Shown here piece after piece: positions 11,101 to 23,110 of a stretch of 64,000 nucleotides of DNA; the stretch's first letter is position 1; every line of letters starts with the position of its first letter. Location: NCBI GenBank assembly GCA_013396995.1, contig VWZP01008292.1:710742-774741 (forward strand). The letters run 5' to 3'. A model generated the notes under the pieces. It worked only from the letters and a program-made list of their open reading frames with translations, made no database searches and was not told the DNA's origin. The position numbers were made by a program, and so were the translations under genes. This DNA comes from Dicaeum eximium (lineage: Eukaryota > Chordata > Aves > Passeriformes > Dicaeidae).

Positions 11101-13735
11101 GAGTAACAGCTGGGCCATTTGAACAGCCAGCCTCCACTGGTAGTCTGTCACCGAGATTTCATTAACCAAAGTATGCTGCTGTAATTAACAGTGTAACATT
11201 TACAGGATTGAAATAGGAATCTAATTTGTTTTAAATTTTATTTTTTTTAAGTAACCTGATTACTCCTAATTATTCATAACTATGAAGTATCTTAAAACGC
11301 TTGTTGACTTTTGGGAAGCAATGAATAAGAGAATCAAGGACAGAGCTCCAAAATTAACTTCCCTTATATGTGTTTACTTTTTAAGATTAAAAGCTGTGGA
11401 AATACAATCAAGGAAAATGACATTAACTTGGTTAAGAATGAATCAGCTTGATCTTTAATTGCTTGGGACAAGGATATCTAAAGAATTGTATTACTCTCCA
11501 AAAAGGCAAAGTACAAAAACAAGGTAATCCTCCTCTTAAGCAGATTGGGAAAAAAACATTGAGAGACTGTGATGCCACCAGCTACCAGGTACCATAGCAC
11601 CTGCTGGAGTCTAACCAGGTCTCCTTTACTTTAATTAATGTAAAACATATTGCAATGCCAAAGAAATTATTTAAAGTAAACAGAATTAGATCTGTTTTTC
11701 TTTTTTCTCTTGCAACTGACAACTATTTGTGACTGAGGCTGTTATTTTATGAGATTTGAAGCTGAAGAGCCAGCCAGATTTTCTAAACATCAAGACAGCA
11801 ACTGAAGGCTCTGCAGTGTAAACAGGAGCACAATTTCAAGCATTTGGTGTTTGTAACACAAGTGTCTTCTGATAAATTCTCCCCCTGCTGAAGTAGAATG
11901 ATTATCAGACCAGTAATGGAGAAGATACTTGATGGAAAAATATTGACTGCAAACTTCACTTTTAGAAGTGATAATCCTCTGTTGGAGCAGTAGGTGTTTG
12001 GTACTTTTGAAGTCAAGGCAGAGATGTCAAGTGACATGCCTAGGAAATTAACTTTGATGATAATCCTTTGGAAAAACACAGAGCTGAAGTTCCAGCCCAC
12101 AGCCTTCAATGATGTCAGATTTTCACCAAGCTCTCAGCAGTTCCTGACAAGATTTCTGCTTTCATTTGGTAGAAAATTCACAACTTCAGCAGGTGAGCAG
12201 ACTGAATGAGCAATGAGCAACTCAGTCACAAATCTCCAAGTCAAACACTGAAAACTAAACCCTGGAGTTATCTCTAACTGTAATAATAATTCAGAGGGTT
12301 TAAAAAAAGAAGCTCGAACAAAACTGCATTTGTGCTGCTATTTCCCAAAGTCTTGATGCTGCTGTTAATAACCAGATGCTCTGGTTATTAAATATACTGT
12401 TTCTAATTTGTTGTAAAGGAACAAAACTACCCATGAAGTTGACAGGCAAGGACTTAAACATCCCTATGGAGCATCAGGCAATAAAAGGGTATTTAAAAGA
12501 AACCATTATCATAGCTCAACACTTATTGAAACAGTTTCTTTATTGTGGCTTTTTTTTTTCTCTTTACCCGACAGTGTTATTTCATAAGAATAAATATTAA
12601 CAGGCGGAAGTATCTCTGCTGAGCCTGCAATTTCACGTTCCTTGTACTAGCAGGACCGTCATAACCAAGCCCTTCCAGGGCAGCTTGTTCCCTGCCCTAG
12701 CCTGCTCCTTCCTGCTGGGCAGCACAGGCTCTGCAAGGCCACACTGCCCTCCCCAGGAGCCACCACTTCCCATCTTCCACATCCCGGAGGTTGCCAGCAG
12801 CAACACCGCCTTCAGTAAGGCTCTTCCCGGCTCATCTCCATCTCTGCACAACCTGTGAGTTGTTCAAAACCTTCTGCAGAGCTAAAATAAGGAACAGGTT
12901 TGACAGAAAAATGGCTTTTTTGAAGACTGGTTGTTTTTCGCTTGAGTCCATTCAACATGTGGCTTCGCAAACATCATGATGTCCAAACAGTGGAGAAGTG
13001 AGAGCAGGAATAATGTCTCACAATAACGGTGTGGCCTGTGCACCCTGACACAACCAGCCATCTGAGCTGTTGTACTTTGCCCCAGAGCAGAACTGGAGTG
13101 CTGGAATTTAAAAAAAAAAAAAAAAAAAAAAAGCATCTAAGCAGTAACTAACAGCTGAGGTGGTAGCATCTTTAGCAGCTTCAGTCATTTTGGAAATGAA
13201 CTTGTGACTATCCCCTAAACCACAGATACCTCAAAAGCTGACATTACCCTGAACTAGGAAAGGTTTATTCTTTTGTTTTTCTACTCTGAGAGCATTTTGG
13301 AGTAAGGAAGATGAAATAAAACCCACATTTAAGGAAATTATACTGCTAGATGAAGATCCTAAAAAAGTTTTAAAATGGACAGCACTAAAATAATTCTGTA
13401 CGATGTTATTTTTTTACCTCAAAAGACTTCTATACTTTGAAGTCAATTGATTTTAAACTTATTACTCTAACACAAGAGAGATAATAAAATCAATATCACT
13501 TACAATAAACTTTACAATAATGGTCACATCACATTATAATAAGCTGGGAAAAAAATCTAGTATGTAGAGAGTTTTTGTGCTAAATCCACCTTAAATTTTA
13601 GTAAGCTCGTTGTTCACCTGTGTGATGGAGGTTTTAGTCTGATAAACAGAAAGTATTGCTTGGCTTTTAAACCGATTCACCAAGAGCTCATGCAGGAAGA
13701 CCGAACACCAACAACCTTTCACCTTCAACTCAACA
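8190..13735. other. Intergenic, no gene recognised
   Basis: This is mostly AT-rich sequence between the LTR fragment and the ZBTB2 3' end. There is a 24-base A run near 13108-13131 and a few A/C-rich tracts. Short open frames look like chance frames. Confidence 0.55.
13108..13131 (+). repeat. Poly(A) tract
   Basis: Uninterrupted run of about 24 A. It could be the tail of a retroposed sequence, but no recognisable element body precedes it. Confidence 0.8.
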
Positions 13736-13759
13736 AATCATATCCCATTTAATTCAGTT

Positions 13760-13765
13760 TTTATT
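13760..13765 (-). terminator. ZBTB2: Candidate poly(A) signal for ZBTB2
   Basis: AATAAA on the minus strand (TTTATT on plus), about 1.64 kb after the stop codon. A proximal alternative is at 14624-14629. Confidence 0.45.
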
Positions 13766-14659
13766 CAATGAAATGATGTATAAAAACTTACAAATCTGAG
13801 AACTTAACTATACACAAAAAGATGATATTCAGTTTAAACGTATACACAGAGAAGAGCTGTGGTTTGTGACTTGCCCTCTCCCACCCCTCCCCCCAAACAC
13901 ACACTGTCTCCATTTATGATGGGGCACTTTTCTGTCCACTTACACCTTCTGTTGGCCCAGTAATTGCTCAGTGGGCTTCACCTGCTGCTGTCAGTTTAGG
14001 TTTTTAGGCTACCAGCAAAAAATCTGGGCATCTATATAAAATAATAAAAATCAACAACTTGATTTTTAACACAAAGATGCAGTACTACCATCAGCAGTAA
14101 CTAAAACTACAGAATTCACCCTTTCAGTTTTTGCAGGCTTTGTCTTGGCTTTCAAAATAACAGGACTCTCATAGAGCAGAATTTCCCAGCCAGCACTACA
14201 GATTCATTTTAAAACAACCATGATCCCCTGTTGCTAGAACACCACTTTTCCTCCCTCTTAACTCATGTCATTAGACCAAATGAAATCATGGACATTCCTT
14301 GCCTGAGTAAAGGAATAAAGCTTTTCTCTCTCCTTTCATCCCGAATTACTCAAACCTCTATACAGCCAACAACACACGCATGTGCTGCACTAACGATGGT
14401 GCAGTGCTCACCAGTATGCCACTTCTTGTTTCCTTGGTAGCCTGGGTGACAACACTTACCTACTGGCTTCTCTTCAACAGGTCAATAAAAATGCACACAG
14501 CTCAGGACGTTTCAAACTTGGTTAAAAGCAACCTGTGCAATGACTAGCTTTGTCAAACAACTGAAAGACATTCCAGGCTGAATCTGAGAGCAGACGGCCA
14601 GTTACTTAAAAAGGATGTGTGCATTTATTTACCTGTACCAAATATACACACAGACACCT

Positions 14660-14720
14660 TATATATATATAAATCTTTATACATATACAGTATTTATATA
14701 TATATATATATATAAAGATT
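14660..14720 (-). repeat. TA microsatellite with inverted flanks
   Basis: Two (TA)n runs are separated by a short unique segment. AATCTTTATACATATA (from 14672) is nearly the reverse complement of TATATATATAAAGATT (ending 14720), so the block can form one long hairpin in the ZBTB2 3'UTR. Confidence 0.75.
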
Positions 14721-15404
14721 GCCATCACATTACTGTTACAGCTACTTAAGTCAAAATTTGATTAAGTAACGACTTTGCTTGTCTCTGAAACAGATACCCA
14801 AAGGCATACTTGAAGGAAAACATACGGCTAAAAGAAACCCTCAGCTCTTTTCAACTCAATGAACAGACATTTCTGCATTCCTTGAGAAAAGTTCTGAGGG
14901 CTTAGGTTATAACCTTAATCAACTTGCATGCGGACTTGTAAAGAGCACGGTGTTTAATCTGCCAGATCTCAAAATGCCTTCTACCAGGGAAACTAAAATA
15001 CATACATCCTTTGCTTACCAAACTGATACTCTGTTTCTCGTTACACTCATCATTGTATCTAAATACACTTTTAAGCAATCTAAATTTTGTTTAAAATCTA
15101 TTAAATTTGGAATAACTAATACTATCAACATAGTTAGCTGGATTGTTTTTTCACATGTTCCTTTGTATTAAAATCAATTTTGTTGTGGTTTGATGCAAGA
15201 GCTTTTTGTTTGTTTTGGTGGGAGAGGCAAAGTCCAATTTCCTAATGTGCCAGTACAGTTCTGGTTGCTGAAGACAAAGGGTAGGAAGGAGGTTGCTGGA
15301 AAAGATGGCAGGGGTAAGTGAGGTAAGAGGTAGGGGGAGGAAAAATTTGATTTAATAAAAAATGAGTAAAGAAACTTTTTAAAAAATTGATATAGGTTTC
15401 ACAT

Positions 15405-16767
15405 TCAGTCTAACAACACTGCTTCCTGCTCCTTTTTGATGGAGGCTAACACTGCGTTATCAGTCTCTGTGGCTTCTGTGTCCCCACCACCTAACAGAAT
15501 GGAGCGATCTTCTTCTAGCGTAAAGACAGAGTTTTGATTTTGGCACGAATGTTTGACTACTTCATTGGGAGTTGAAAAAGTTTTGTCACACAAGTTACAT
15601 TTGTAGGGCTTGTTGGTCTGTACTAACATGTTGTCCATTTGACTGCCTTCCTCGAAAGTACAGAGCTCCAGAGTCTGTTTATCCACCATCGTGTACGTGT
15701 CCATGCTCTGGTTTAGGCACACGTGTCTGGCAGCCTGGTTAGCCCTACAAAAGCTTTTGTCACAAGTGCTGCACTTGAAGGGCTTGCCCGTGTGTATGTA
15801 CATGTGCTCCCTCCAGTGGCTTTTCTGAATAAATTTGCGACCGCAGATGGAACATTCGTATTTCCGTCTCTTTACCTCCCTCTCTTGATCTGCCTGCTCC
15901 AGGTTGTCAATGTCTGCGATATCGGAGGGGGGAGGTGTCTCTGACTGCTGCTGCCCATCAATTATTGGGGAGTCTGAGATCTGCTGCAGCTCGCTGTCAC
16001 TAATCATCCCCGCTTCAGGCACTTCCATGGCATCTTTATCAGCTGTGTTGTTACAGAGAGACAAAGAAATATTACTTTCTCCCTGCTGGCTAGAGGTGAA
16101 GGGAACGCCCGTGTGGATCTGCAGGTGCTCCCGCAAACTGCTGCGCAGGTTGAACCGGCGACCACAGAGGTGACAGGCGTAGTATTTTGGGAAGCTCCCG
16201 TTCCTTTTCATAATGCTTGGCTTGACATGTGCTATTGTGAGAGAGGCAGGCTGTTCATCTGAGGAAGATGCTTCCATATTGGCCTCTTCCCCCGAAGGTG
16301 AATTATTACCACCAGCAGACACCAGTTCTGGAGACAGAGAAGATGGCAATGGGTCAGAAGCAGACATATTTGTCCGGGTCACTTGTGGCAGGTTTGCACC
16401 CAAGTGCGAGAGCTGTGAGGCGTCAGAAGCCTGCTCCTGGTTCATCCGTGATGTCTGAGGCCGTGGTTCTCGCCCAAGTTTGTCAGCCGCTGACGTAACC
16501 TTAGTGGGATGTCTTATCTGGTGATCTGCAATCTGAATGCCATATAATGAAGATGCTAATGGAAAGACTTGATCCGGGTGAGAAAAAGTTCCCTGACTTG
16601 CAAGGCTGGCCTCTTGAATTAGTGGATATGCATGCAGAAACTTTATTCCCTGTTCTAGTCGAACTGGGTCAATGAGTTGTGGTGCCATCTTCCCAGTGTA
16701 CATCAAATGCAAGAGATAACTGAAGATATCTGGCTGTATGTCGGTCGCTTTCAAACGGACACATTCA
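15405..16767 (-). CDS. ZBTB2: ZBTB2 coding exon 2 (3' part of BTB, zinc fingers, stop)
   Basis: The acceptor reads TTTCAG then TGAATGTGTC. The exon begins inside the Ser58 codon and runs to the TAG stop in one open frame with no interruption. It encodes the second half of the BTB fold, an acidic/Ser-rich linker and all four zinc fingers. Confidence 0.97.
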
Positions 16768-18862
16768 CTGAAAGGTGAAACAAAATTGTAAATAAGACAT
16801 AAGGAAATGATTTTTTCCAGTTCTAGGTTATTCAAGCCTTGATAAAAATAGGAGGTTTCTACTTAAATTCAAAAGACAGAATCTGCAATAAAGATAAAGG
16901 GAAATGCTTTACTGTGAAAGAGCTAATCTTAGGAGCTAGTTGAAAGATGCCTTCTTTTCTCAGTGAAGTAACTGGCTTGAAAGAAAAGCTGTCCCATTGC
17001 GATATGTACAATTTTAAACTGCTGTTATCTTGTAAATGTGTTGTCATATATTAATGTATTTTGTAAACTGCAAAGACATTTCCCCCCTTTTCTTGGCTGG
17101 ATTCAAACACGTCTGTAGCTAAATTAAAACCTGCTAGCATGGGACTCTAAATTCACAATAATCTCTTCTCAGTATTTAGCCCTGAGAACACCTAATTCAT
17201 CTGGCACTTTCCTGCTGGGCTTCTATGCCCTACTAGGGTTTACAGCTACAGTTCTGCAAATGTGTGGTATCGCATTGTCCCAAGTGCATTATGATCCAGA
17301 GACCACGCAGGACAGGGTGTGAATCCCCACGGGGATCTGATGCAACAGCCGTAACCCGTGGAATCCAGGCTCCTTACACAGCACAACAGCAGCTTTTTTC
17401 CTTGAATAAGGAGGGAGAAACAGCAGCACCGGTGGACTGCCTGGTCAGCCTAGCAGTGCCCTGATTAGAGCACTCAAAGGGAGATGCTTTGGCTGTGATG
17501 CCCTCTTCAGCCCAACAGGACTGAAACCAACAGCACCCTCCAGCTCAGTGTTGTATGCATCAACCTTTACGATGCTCTGCACTGAGACAGCTACCACTGC
17601 TCTAGCTAAGGGTGCATCTCTGTGCAGAAAGTAAGGCAAAGTTCATAGAAGAAGAAAGAAAACATTTTTGTGAGGTCAGTTAGCTAACAAGAGAGGAACT
17701 GGGATTCTAATTATTTTTCATAATTATTTGAACCTACTCTATTAAAAACAAACATAAATAAACCACAGAAATTCAGAAATGGACATGACTGCGTGCTGTG
17801 GTCTGAATGCTCTAACTACAGTAGGCTACCAAGCTGAGGAGGAAATTATAGCCAATTCTTCCAAGTCTTGAGGAGCACCCTTCTTGAGCTCTCTCTGTGA
17901 CTACTTCTGAATTCAGATGTATGACTCAAAAGTAAACTTTGCAATGCTGTCTTCCAAAGATGACTCTGTGCTCTTGATGGAGCATGAAGACTGATAACAT
18001 CTGCCTGCAGTCCTGTTTCAGAAGTGCAAATGCACTTTTGTCCTAGCAGTTCACTTCTGGCTAAGAGCTCTTAGCCAAAGAGTTAAGTGTGAATCACTTA
18101 AGGTAAACTTTTTGAGTTACTTCAAGTATTTTGGAAAAAGACTAAAAAATCTTTAAAGTGGTCTTAAACTTTGGTGATCTTTTCAATCTCTTCAATGGTA
18201 CAAAAAAAAAAAAAACCCCAAACGAACAACCAAACCTGAAAGAAAAGTACCACAAACCCCCTTATTTTCCACCATTACATAGCATTCTATTATTTAATTG
18301 ACGATAAACTGCAAAGAAATGAAACACATACACCTCTTTTGTAAGTTTATTTCTCCAAACCTCCTAGCAAGCACTTATTGGATTGTATATAACATTACAC
18401 AAATGTCAAGAACCATGTCAAGACAGAGTAGAAGATAGTGAGTGGGGGAAGGAAAGTGCACGAGAGAAGATGGGATCCTTGAAGTATTCAATTGTAGGAA
18501 TTCAATTTTCTAGTGTTAATGAATTACAGTTCATCTTTAATATGTTTGAAAGCGAGGTTCTAGTTTGCAGTTAAGACTGGATTCCATGCTCTGTATGTCA
18601 TAACAAGAAGCAAAAACAACAGTTTGTGGCTAGACCTCCTTAGCTTAGTTAACTGAACAACATTAAACGGTGAACCTTTTTAGAGTTACCTGGTTTGATG
18701 AACAAACAACATCTTGAAGTAGTTGGAGAAAGAAGCGAGGACAGATTTGTGTGCCTTGAAGTAGACATCCCCAATGGCAACTGTGCAGTCACACAGGAAA
18801 CCGAACTCTCTCTGAGCATTTAGCTGCTGCAGCAGAATAAGTCCATGGTTGGCCAAATCCAT
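15405..18862 (-). CDS. ZBTB2: ZBTB2, zinc finger and BTB domain protein 2 (two coding exons)
   Basis: Joining 18862-18690 to 16767-15405 on the minus strand gives 1,536 bases, 511 residues plus stop; the human protein is about 514. ZBTB2 is a nuclear transcription factor, reported in mammals to repress genes in the p53/p21 pathway and to bind unmethylated CpG-rich promoters. A BTB dimerisation domain occupies about residues 24-90. Four C2H2 fingers begin near 254, 361, 388 and 446. The first two are typical, with HTG linkers; the last two have an HxC-type end (RHVC, KHSC). The tail holds a sumoylation-like IKKE (501-504). The start is the first ATG in the exon, with A at -3 and G at +4, and gives the expected [11 protein letters not shown]-terminus. 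The splice joins AG to T, giving Ser58. No disruptions are seen. Confidence 0.97.
16768..18689 (-). other. ZBTB2: ZBTB2 intron between coding exons
   Basis: Intron of 1,922 bases with GT-AG ends. It has a short A/C-rich tract near 18207-18260 and no other recognised feature. Confidence 0.9.
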
Positions 18863-18873
18863 TTTTTTACACT
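18690..18873 (-). CDS. ZBTB2: ZBTB2 coding exon 1 (start codon, N-terminal BTB)
   Basis: The acceptor TTTTCAG precedes AGTGTAAAAAAATGG, leaving 11 bases of 5'UTR; the coding part is 18690-18862. The donor is ACCAG then GTAACT. It encodes residues 1-57 and the first two bases of codon 58. Confidence 0.96.
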
Positions 18874-21598
18874 CTGAAAAGCAAACGACGTGCATGTAAA
18901 ACTTAACAGTAGATGCACAGATGCAACAGTAGCTGTCTCTTAACAGATATTTTCTCCAATATCCAGATGTCATACTTTAGTAACATGTTTTAATCCCAAG
19001 TTACTGTATAAAAGATACCTTACACATAGGCAAGGATTTCTCTTTCATGATGGGCAATGCAATTCACAAAGGTGTGAGTGATTTGCCAAGGCTTAAAGAG
19101 CAAAGGAGAACCAGGACCAAAGTGTTCTGAAAAGGCATGGCGTGGGTACTTGGACACAGAAATATGAATAGCTAAGGAAGAGGAAGATATATTAACAAGT
19201 AGTAAAAACACCTATACAGTGAGGGAAAAAGAAAGTGTTTCGGTTGCCACTTGTCTGCTCAAATAGGAAAACTGATTTTCCTTTCTGATGTCAGTTACTC
19301 TCACCTGGTGGGAGTGACACAACTCAATAAAAGACAAGTTAGATACCAAGTTTAAACTTGAATTTTCAGTATCTCTGTATATCTTTTACCTAAAAGTTAT
19401 GGGTCTATGCAGCTGAATCCAAGCCCAGCGTTAAATAACAGCATTTTTGATGGTTATGCCCTTCCTTGGGAAACACCAGATACATACCTGAATATTCCCA
19501 GGCTCAAACACTGAATTCATTCTAGGTATTGGCAAACCCTCTGGACTATCAATACAGAAGGGGCCAACACTTTCACCTAATAACTATTGATGTATTTATT
19601 GAGACCAGCCACAACAGCATTTTTAAGAAGTCTGCATGCCTCACGCCTGCCTAGAAAATCAAGAAACTCAAAGGGTAAGAGGTGCAGTTCTGCCCAAGGT
19701 TGCCCAGCAGGCAGGACAATGAGTGGTGAAATGTGGCACTGACCCAAGCCCCCCAGGGCAGGGCTTCCACAGCCCCTCACCCTCCTGGGCGCCTCCTTGT
19801 ACCAGCTGCCGGAGGCTGCCCACAAAGAACTACCTAAGAGCTAGAAACTTATTCTCAAGGATTCAAAGGCAGTCTTAGAAGCAAAAATTGGTAACTTTGG
19901 GGGAAAAAAGTAGACAGGAAAACACATTAGGACAGTTACCCATGGTTGGATGGATGGATGGATGAATATAGGGCTAGTAAGATCAGAGAGTGGAAACAAA
20001 CTTAAACAAAGTAAATAGAGTTTTGGGCAAAAGTGAAAGTATGAAGCAATGTAAATCTGTACATAAACACATAAACCAGCAAGAGAAGCCAACAAAATTC
20101 CTGGCCATGTAATGCCCAGAACAGAAACAACAGAACAGAATAGGACAGAAAGAGAACGTGAAACTAGAACTGGACCAAAAGGTTTATAAAAAGCCTTGGG
20201 TATTTTCTCCTCTAAACTTAACAGCAAGTTATTGAAATTTTAAGTCAGGTTCAAGCAGCTAGTTTCTTTTATACAGTAAGAGCATGGCTTTTTGGAAAAG
20301 AGAACAGAAGTGTATTCCACAAATGCCAGTATGTTTAGTCACTGGAGAAGCAAGTATTTCTACTTGCTGGACAGGGAAGAACTCCCTCGTATTTAAAGCA
20401 ATAACCAGGCTGACCAAATGCATTCCTTTGCATTCACATGAGATCAGAACTCACTGGAGACAGGGGTGTAAAGACAAAGAAAAAATACAGTGTAAGATAC
20501 AGCTGATTATTTTCTTACAGTTAATAAGAGAAACAGAAGTTAGGTTTCAGCTCTCTTTAGGTACATATTCTCGTCTCTAAACTAATGTTTGGATAACTAA
20601 GTTTGTACACACAATATGCTAAGATTCTCTCCCTCTCTGCACAAGAGGGAATACTTGCTGTCAGCAGGAAGAAAAACCATGCTTGGTGTTACTTAATCCT
20701 GCAAGATGCCCCATGCAGGTGATGCTACAGAAAACATGCTAGATTTTTTTTAAAACCATTAATTTAGATTATGAATGTGTTCTACATTTTTAAAATTTAG
20801 TCTGGTTTGCACTTGGATGACAAAACTTGCCAAGCAGAGCAAACCACCGATGTGAGGGCACTCCAAGCCAGACGAGCATTCTTTCTAGTTATTACCGTCC
20901 TAAGTGTGTTTAGTTTGGAGCTTCACTCTTACCCCAAACAGCAAGCCCTTCCTTAGAGACCTGAACTGATCTTTTAAAAAATTATACATGTGCACAACAT
21001 TGTGTTTTGCATGTATCTGGATGATATTTAAACGCTCTAGCTAAAAGCACTACAGTAATTACACTCCGAGGAAATGACAGGGCGGATGAAAGGAGCGAGG
21101 AAAGCGCTTTGTACATTACAGGTATGCGTGTGCTCAGCAATTTTACCCTTAGCTAAATAAAATGGTGATTAACACCGGCAAGGCCGTATTTCAGTGCTGA
21201 CCGATTCCACAGGTGTGTGAAATACTCGTTGTGACTCCCCGTGGGGACAGTGTTTCCCCGGCCCGCAGCACTGCGGTTCCCTAATGTGCTCAGGGCCGGC
21301 CGAGGAGCCGCGCGGGGGCGAGCCCGCTCGGGAAGGTGCTGGCTCCGGAGACCCCGCCGGGAAAAGGGGGCACAAGCCCGGGATTACAGCGGGGAAGGGC
21401 CGCTGCCGCACCGCAGGAGTGCGCGGGGCACGGCAGCCAAGCGGGCGGGCAGGGAGCGGCTCGGGCACGGCGCTTCCCGCTCTGCACCCCGGGCAGCGAA
21501 CCGCGGCAGCACCGAGCCCGCGGCGCTGCTCCCGCTCCGACGGCAGAGGGCGGCGGCCCGGGCCCGGCCGCTCACGGCCGCTCGGCCTGGGCCCTCAC
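18874..21598 (-). other. ZBTB2: ZBTB2 5' intron (probable)
   Basis: Sequence between the first coding exon and the CpG island. The acceptor at its 3' end is seen directly. The donor is proposed as GTGAGG just inside 21599, beside the N gap. It contains a short TGGA microsatellite near 19950-19967. Confidence 0.55.
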
Positions 21599-23110
21599 CG
21601 CGGGCGGCGNNNNNNNNNNNNNNNNNNNNNNNNNNNNNNNNNNNNNNNNNNNNNNNNNNNNNNNNNNNNNNNNNNNNNNNNNNNNNNNNNNNNNNNNNNN
21701 NNNNNNNNNNNNNNNNNNNNNNNNNNNNNNNNNNNNNNNNNNNNNNNNNNNNNNNNNNNNNNNNNNNNNNNNNNNNNNNNNNNNNNNNNNNNNNNNNNNN
21801 NNNNNNNNNNNNNNNNNNNNNNNNNNNNNNNNNNNNNNNNNNNNNNNNNNNNNNNNNNNNNNNNNNNNNNNNNNNNNNNNNNNNNNNNNNNNNNNNNNNN
21901 NNNNNNNNNNNNNNNNNNNNNNNNNNNNNNNNNNNNNNNNNNNNNNNNNNNNNNNNNNNNNNNNNNNNNNNNNNNNNNNNNNNNNNNNNNNNNNNNNNNN
22001 NNNNNNNNNNNNNNNNNNNNNNNNNNNNNNNNNNNNNNNNNNNNNNNNNNNNNNNNNNNNNNNNNNNNNNNNNNNNNNNNNNNNNNNNNNNNNNNNNNNN
22101 NNNNNNNNNNNNNNNNNNNNNNNNNNNNNNNNNNNNNNNNNNNNNNNNNNNNNNNNNNNNNNNNNNNNNNNNNNNNNNNNNNNNNNNNNNNNNNNNNNNN
22201 NNNNNNNNNNNNNNNNNNNNNNNNNNNNNNNNNNNNNNNNNNNNNNNNNNNNNNNNNNNNNNNNNNNNNNNNNNNNNNNNNNNNNNNNNNNNNNNNNNNN
22301 NNNNNNNNNNNNNNNNNNNNNNNNNNNNNNNNNNNNNNNNNNNNNNNNNNNNNNNNNNNNNNNNNNNNNNNNNNNNNNNNNNNNNNNNNNNNNNNNNNNN
22401 NNNNNNNNNNNNNNNNNNNNNNNNNNNNNNNNNNNNNNNNNNNNNNNNNNNNNNNNNNNNNNNNNNNNNNNNGCCCGCCCCACCGCCGGCACCGGGAACG
22501 GGAGCGGCCCTCCCGCCCTCCGGGCACCCCCAGGGCAAAACCGCTGCTCCCGTCCTAGCGAGGCGCGCCGTCCCTTTAAAACTCCCGGGCGGCGGAGGCC
22601 GGTGTAGCCCCCCTGCACCCCCCTCCGCCTCCAGCGCTGCGGGATAACGGAGATCGTGGCGGCGTGCGGGGATGGGATGGGACGGGACGGGGCGGTGCTG
22701 TCCCGCGCCTGCCACCGCCTTCTCGGCGCCCGTCCGGCCTCGCCGCGGCGGCAGAGGCTGCTCGGTGCCGCCGCCGGGGGGCCCCGAGCGGCTCCCGGCG
22801 GGCGGTGCTTGGCAGCGGGGTGGGATGGAGGGATGGGTGCTGCCGGCAGGAGTGACGGGCGCAGGTGCGTCCCTGCGCTTCCCGCGGAGTCGCCGGGGAT
22901 GTGGGAGACGGGGACGGGCCGGCAGCGGCGGGACGCGGTGTCCCGGGCCTAGCGGGCACGGACTCCGAAAGCCGGTGCCCTCCTCCGCGTTACCCTGGCT
23001 ACTCTCCAGGTGTCATTTATAGCAAGGCTCGCTCCGGTGCGCCGGGAAGGGGCGGCGTGGGACCGGTCCCAGTGAAACTACCCTGGGCACGCCGGGGCTG
23101 AGCTGTCAGA
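21240..23110 (-). promoter_or_regulatory. ZBTB2: ZBTB2 promoter CpG island, interrupted by a gap
   Basis: Both sides of the N gap at 21610-22472 are very GC- and CpG-rich, in contrast to the AT-rich flanks. The island sits upstream of the ZBTB2 coding exons, where the non-coding first exon is expected. A plausible first-exon donor (CGCG then GTGAGG, minus strand) lies at 21599/21598, so exon 1 is probably inside the gap or at its edge. Long open frames across the gap are artefacts of the Ns. A plus-strand divergent transcript is possible but not shown. Confidence 0.7.
21610..22472. other. Assembly gap (863 N)
   Basis: Run of N within the CpG island. It probably hides the ZBTB2 first exon or transcription start. 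Confidence 0.99.

Larger units (their letters stand above)
13740..15404 (-). other. ZBTB2: ZBTB2 3'UTR (probable)
   Basis: This is minus-strand sequence downstream of the ZBTB2 stop codon. It has no open frame of note and contains candidate poly(A) signals on the minus strand at 14624-14629 and 13760-13765. A TA-rich block at about 14660-14720 could fold into a hairpin in the transcript. The true 3' end cannot be fixed from sequence alone; the distal signal is used here as the likely end. Confidence 0.55.

Noticed and set aside
21241..22715. Very long open frames across the first N gap
   Set aside because: Most of their length is undetermined bases; the open frame is an artefact of the Ns.
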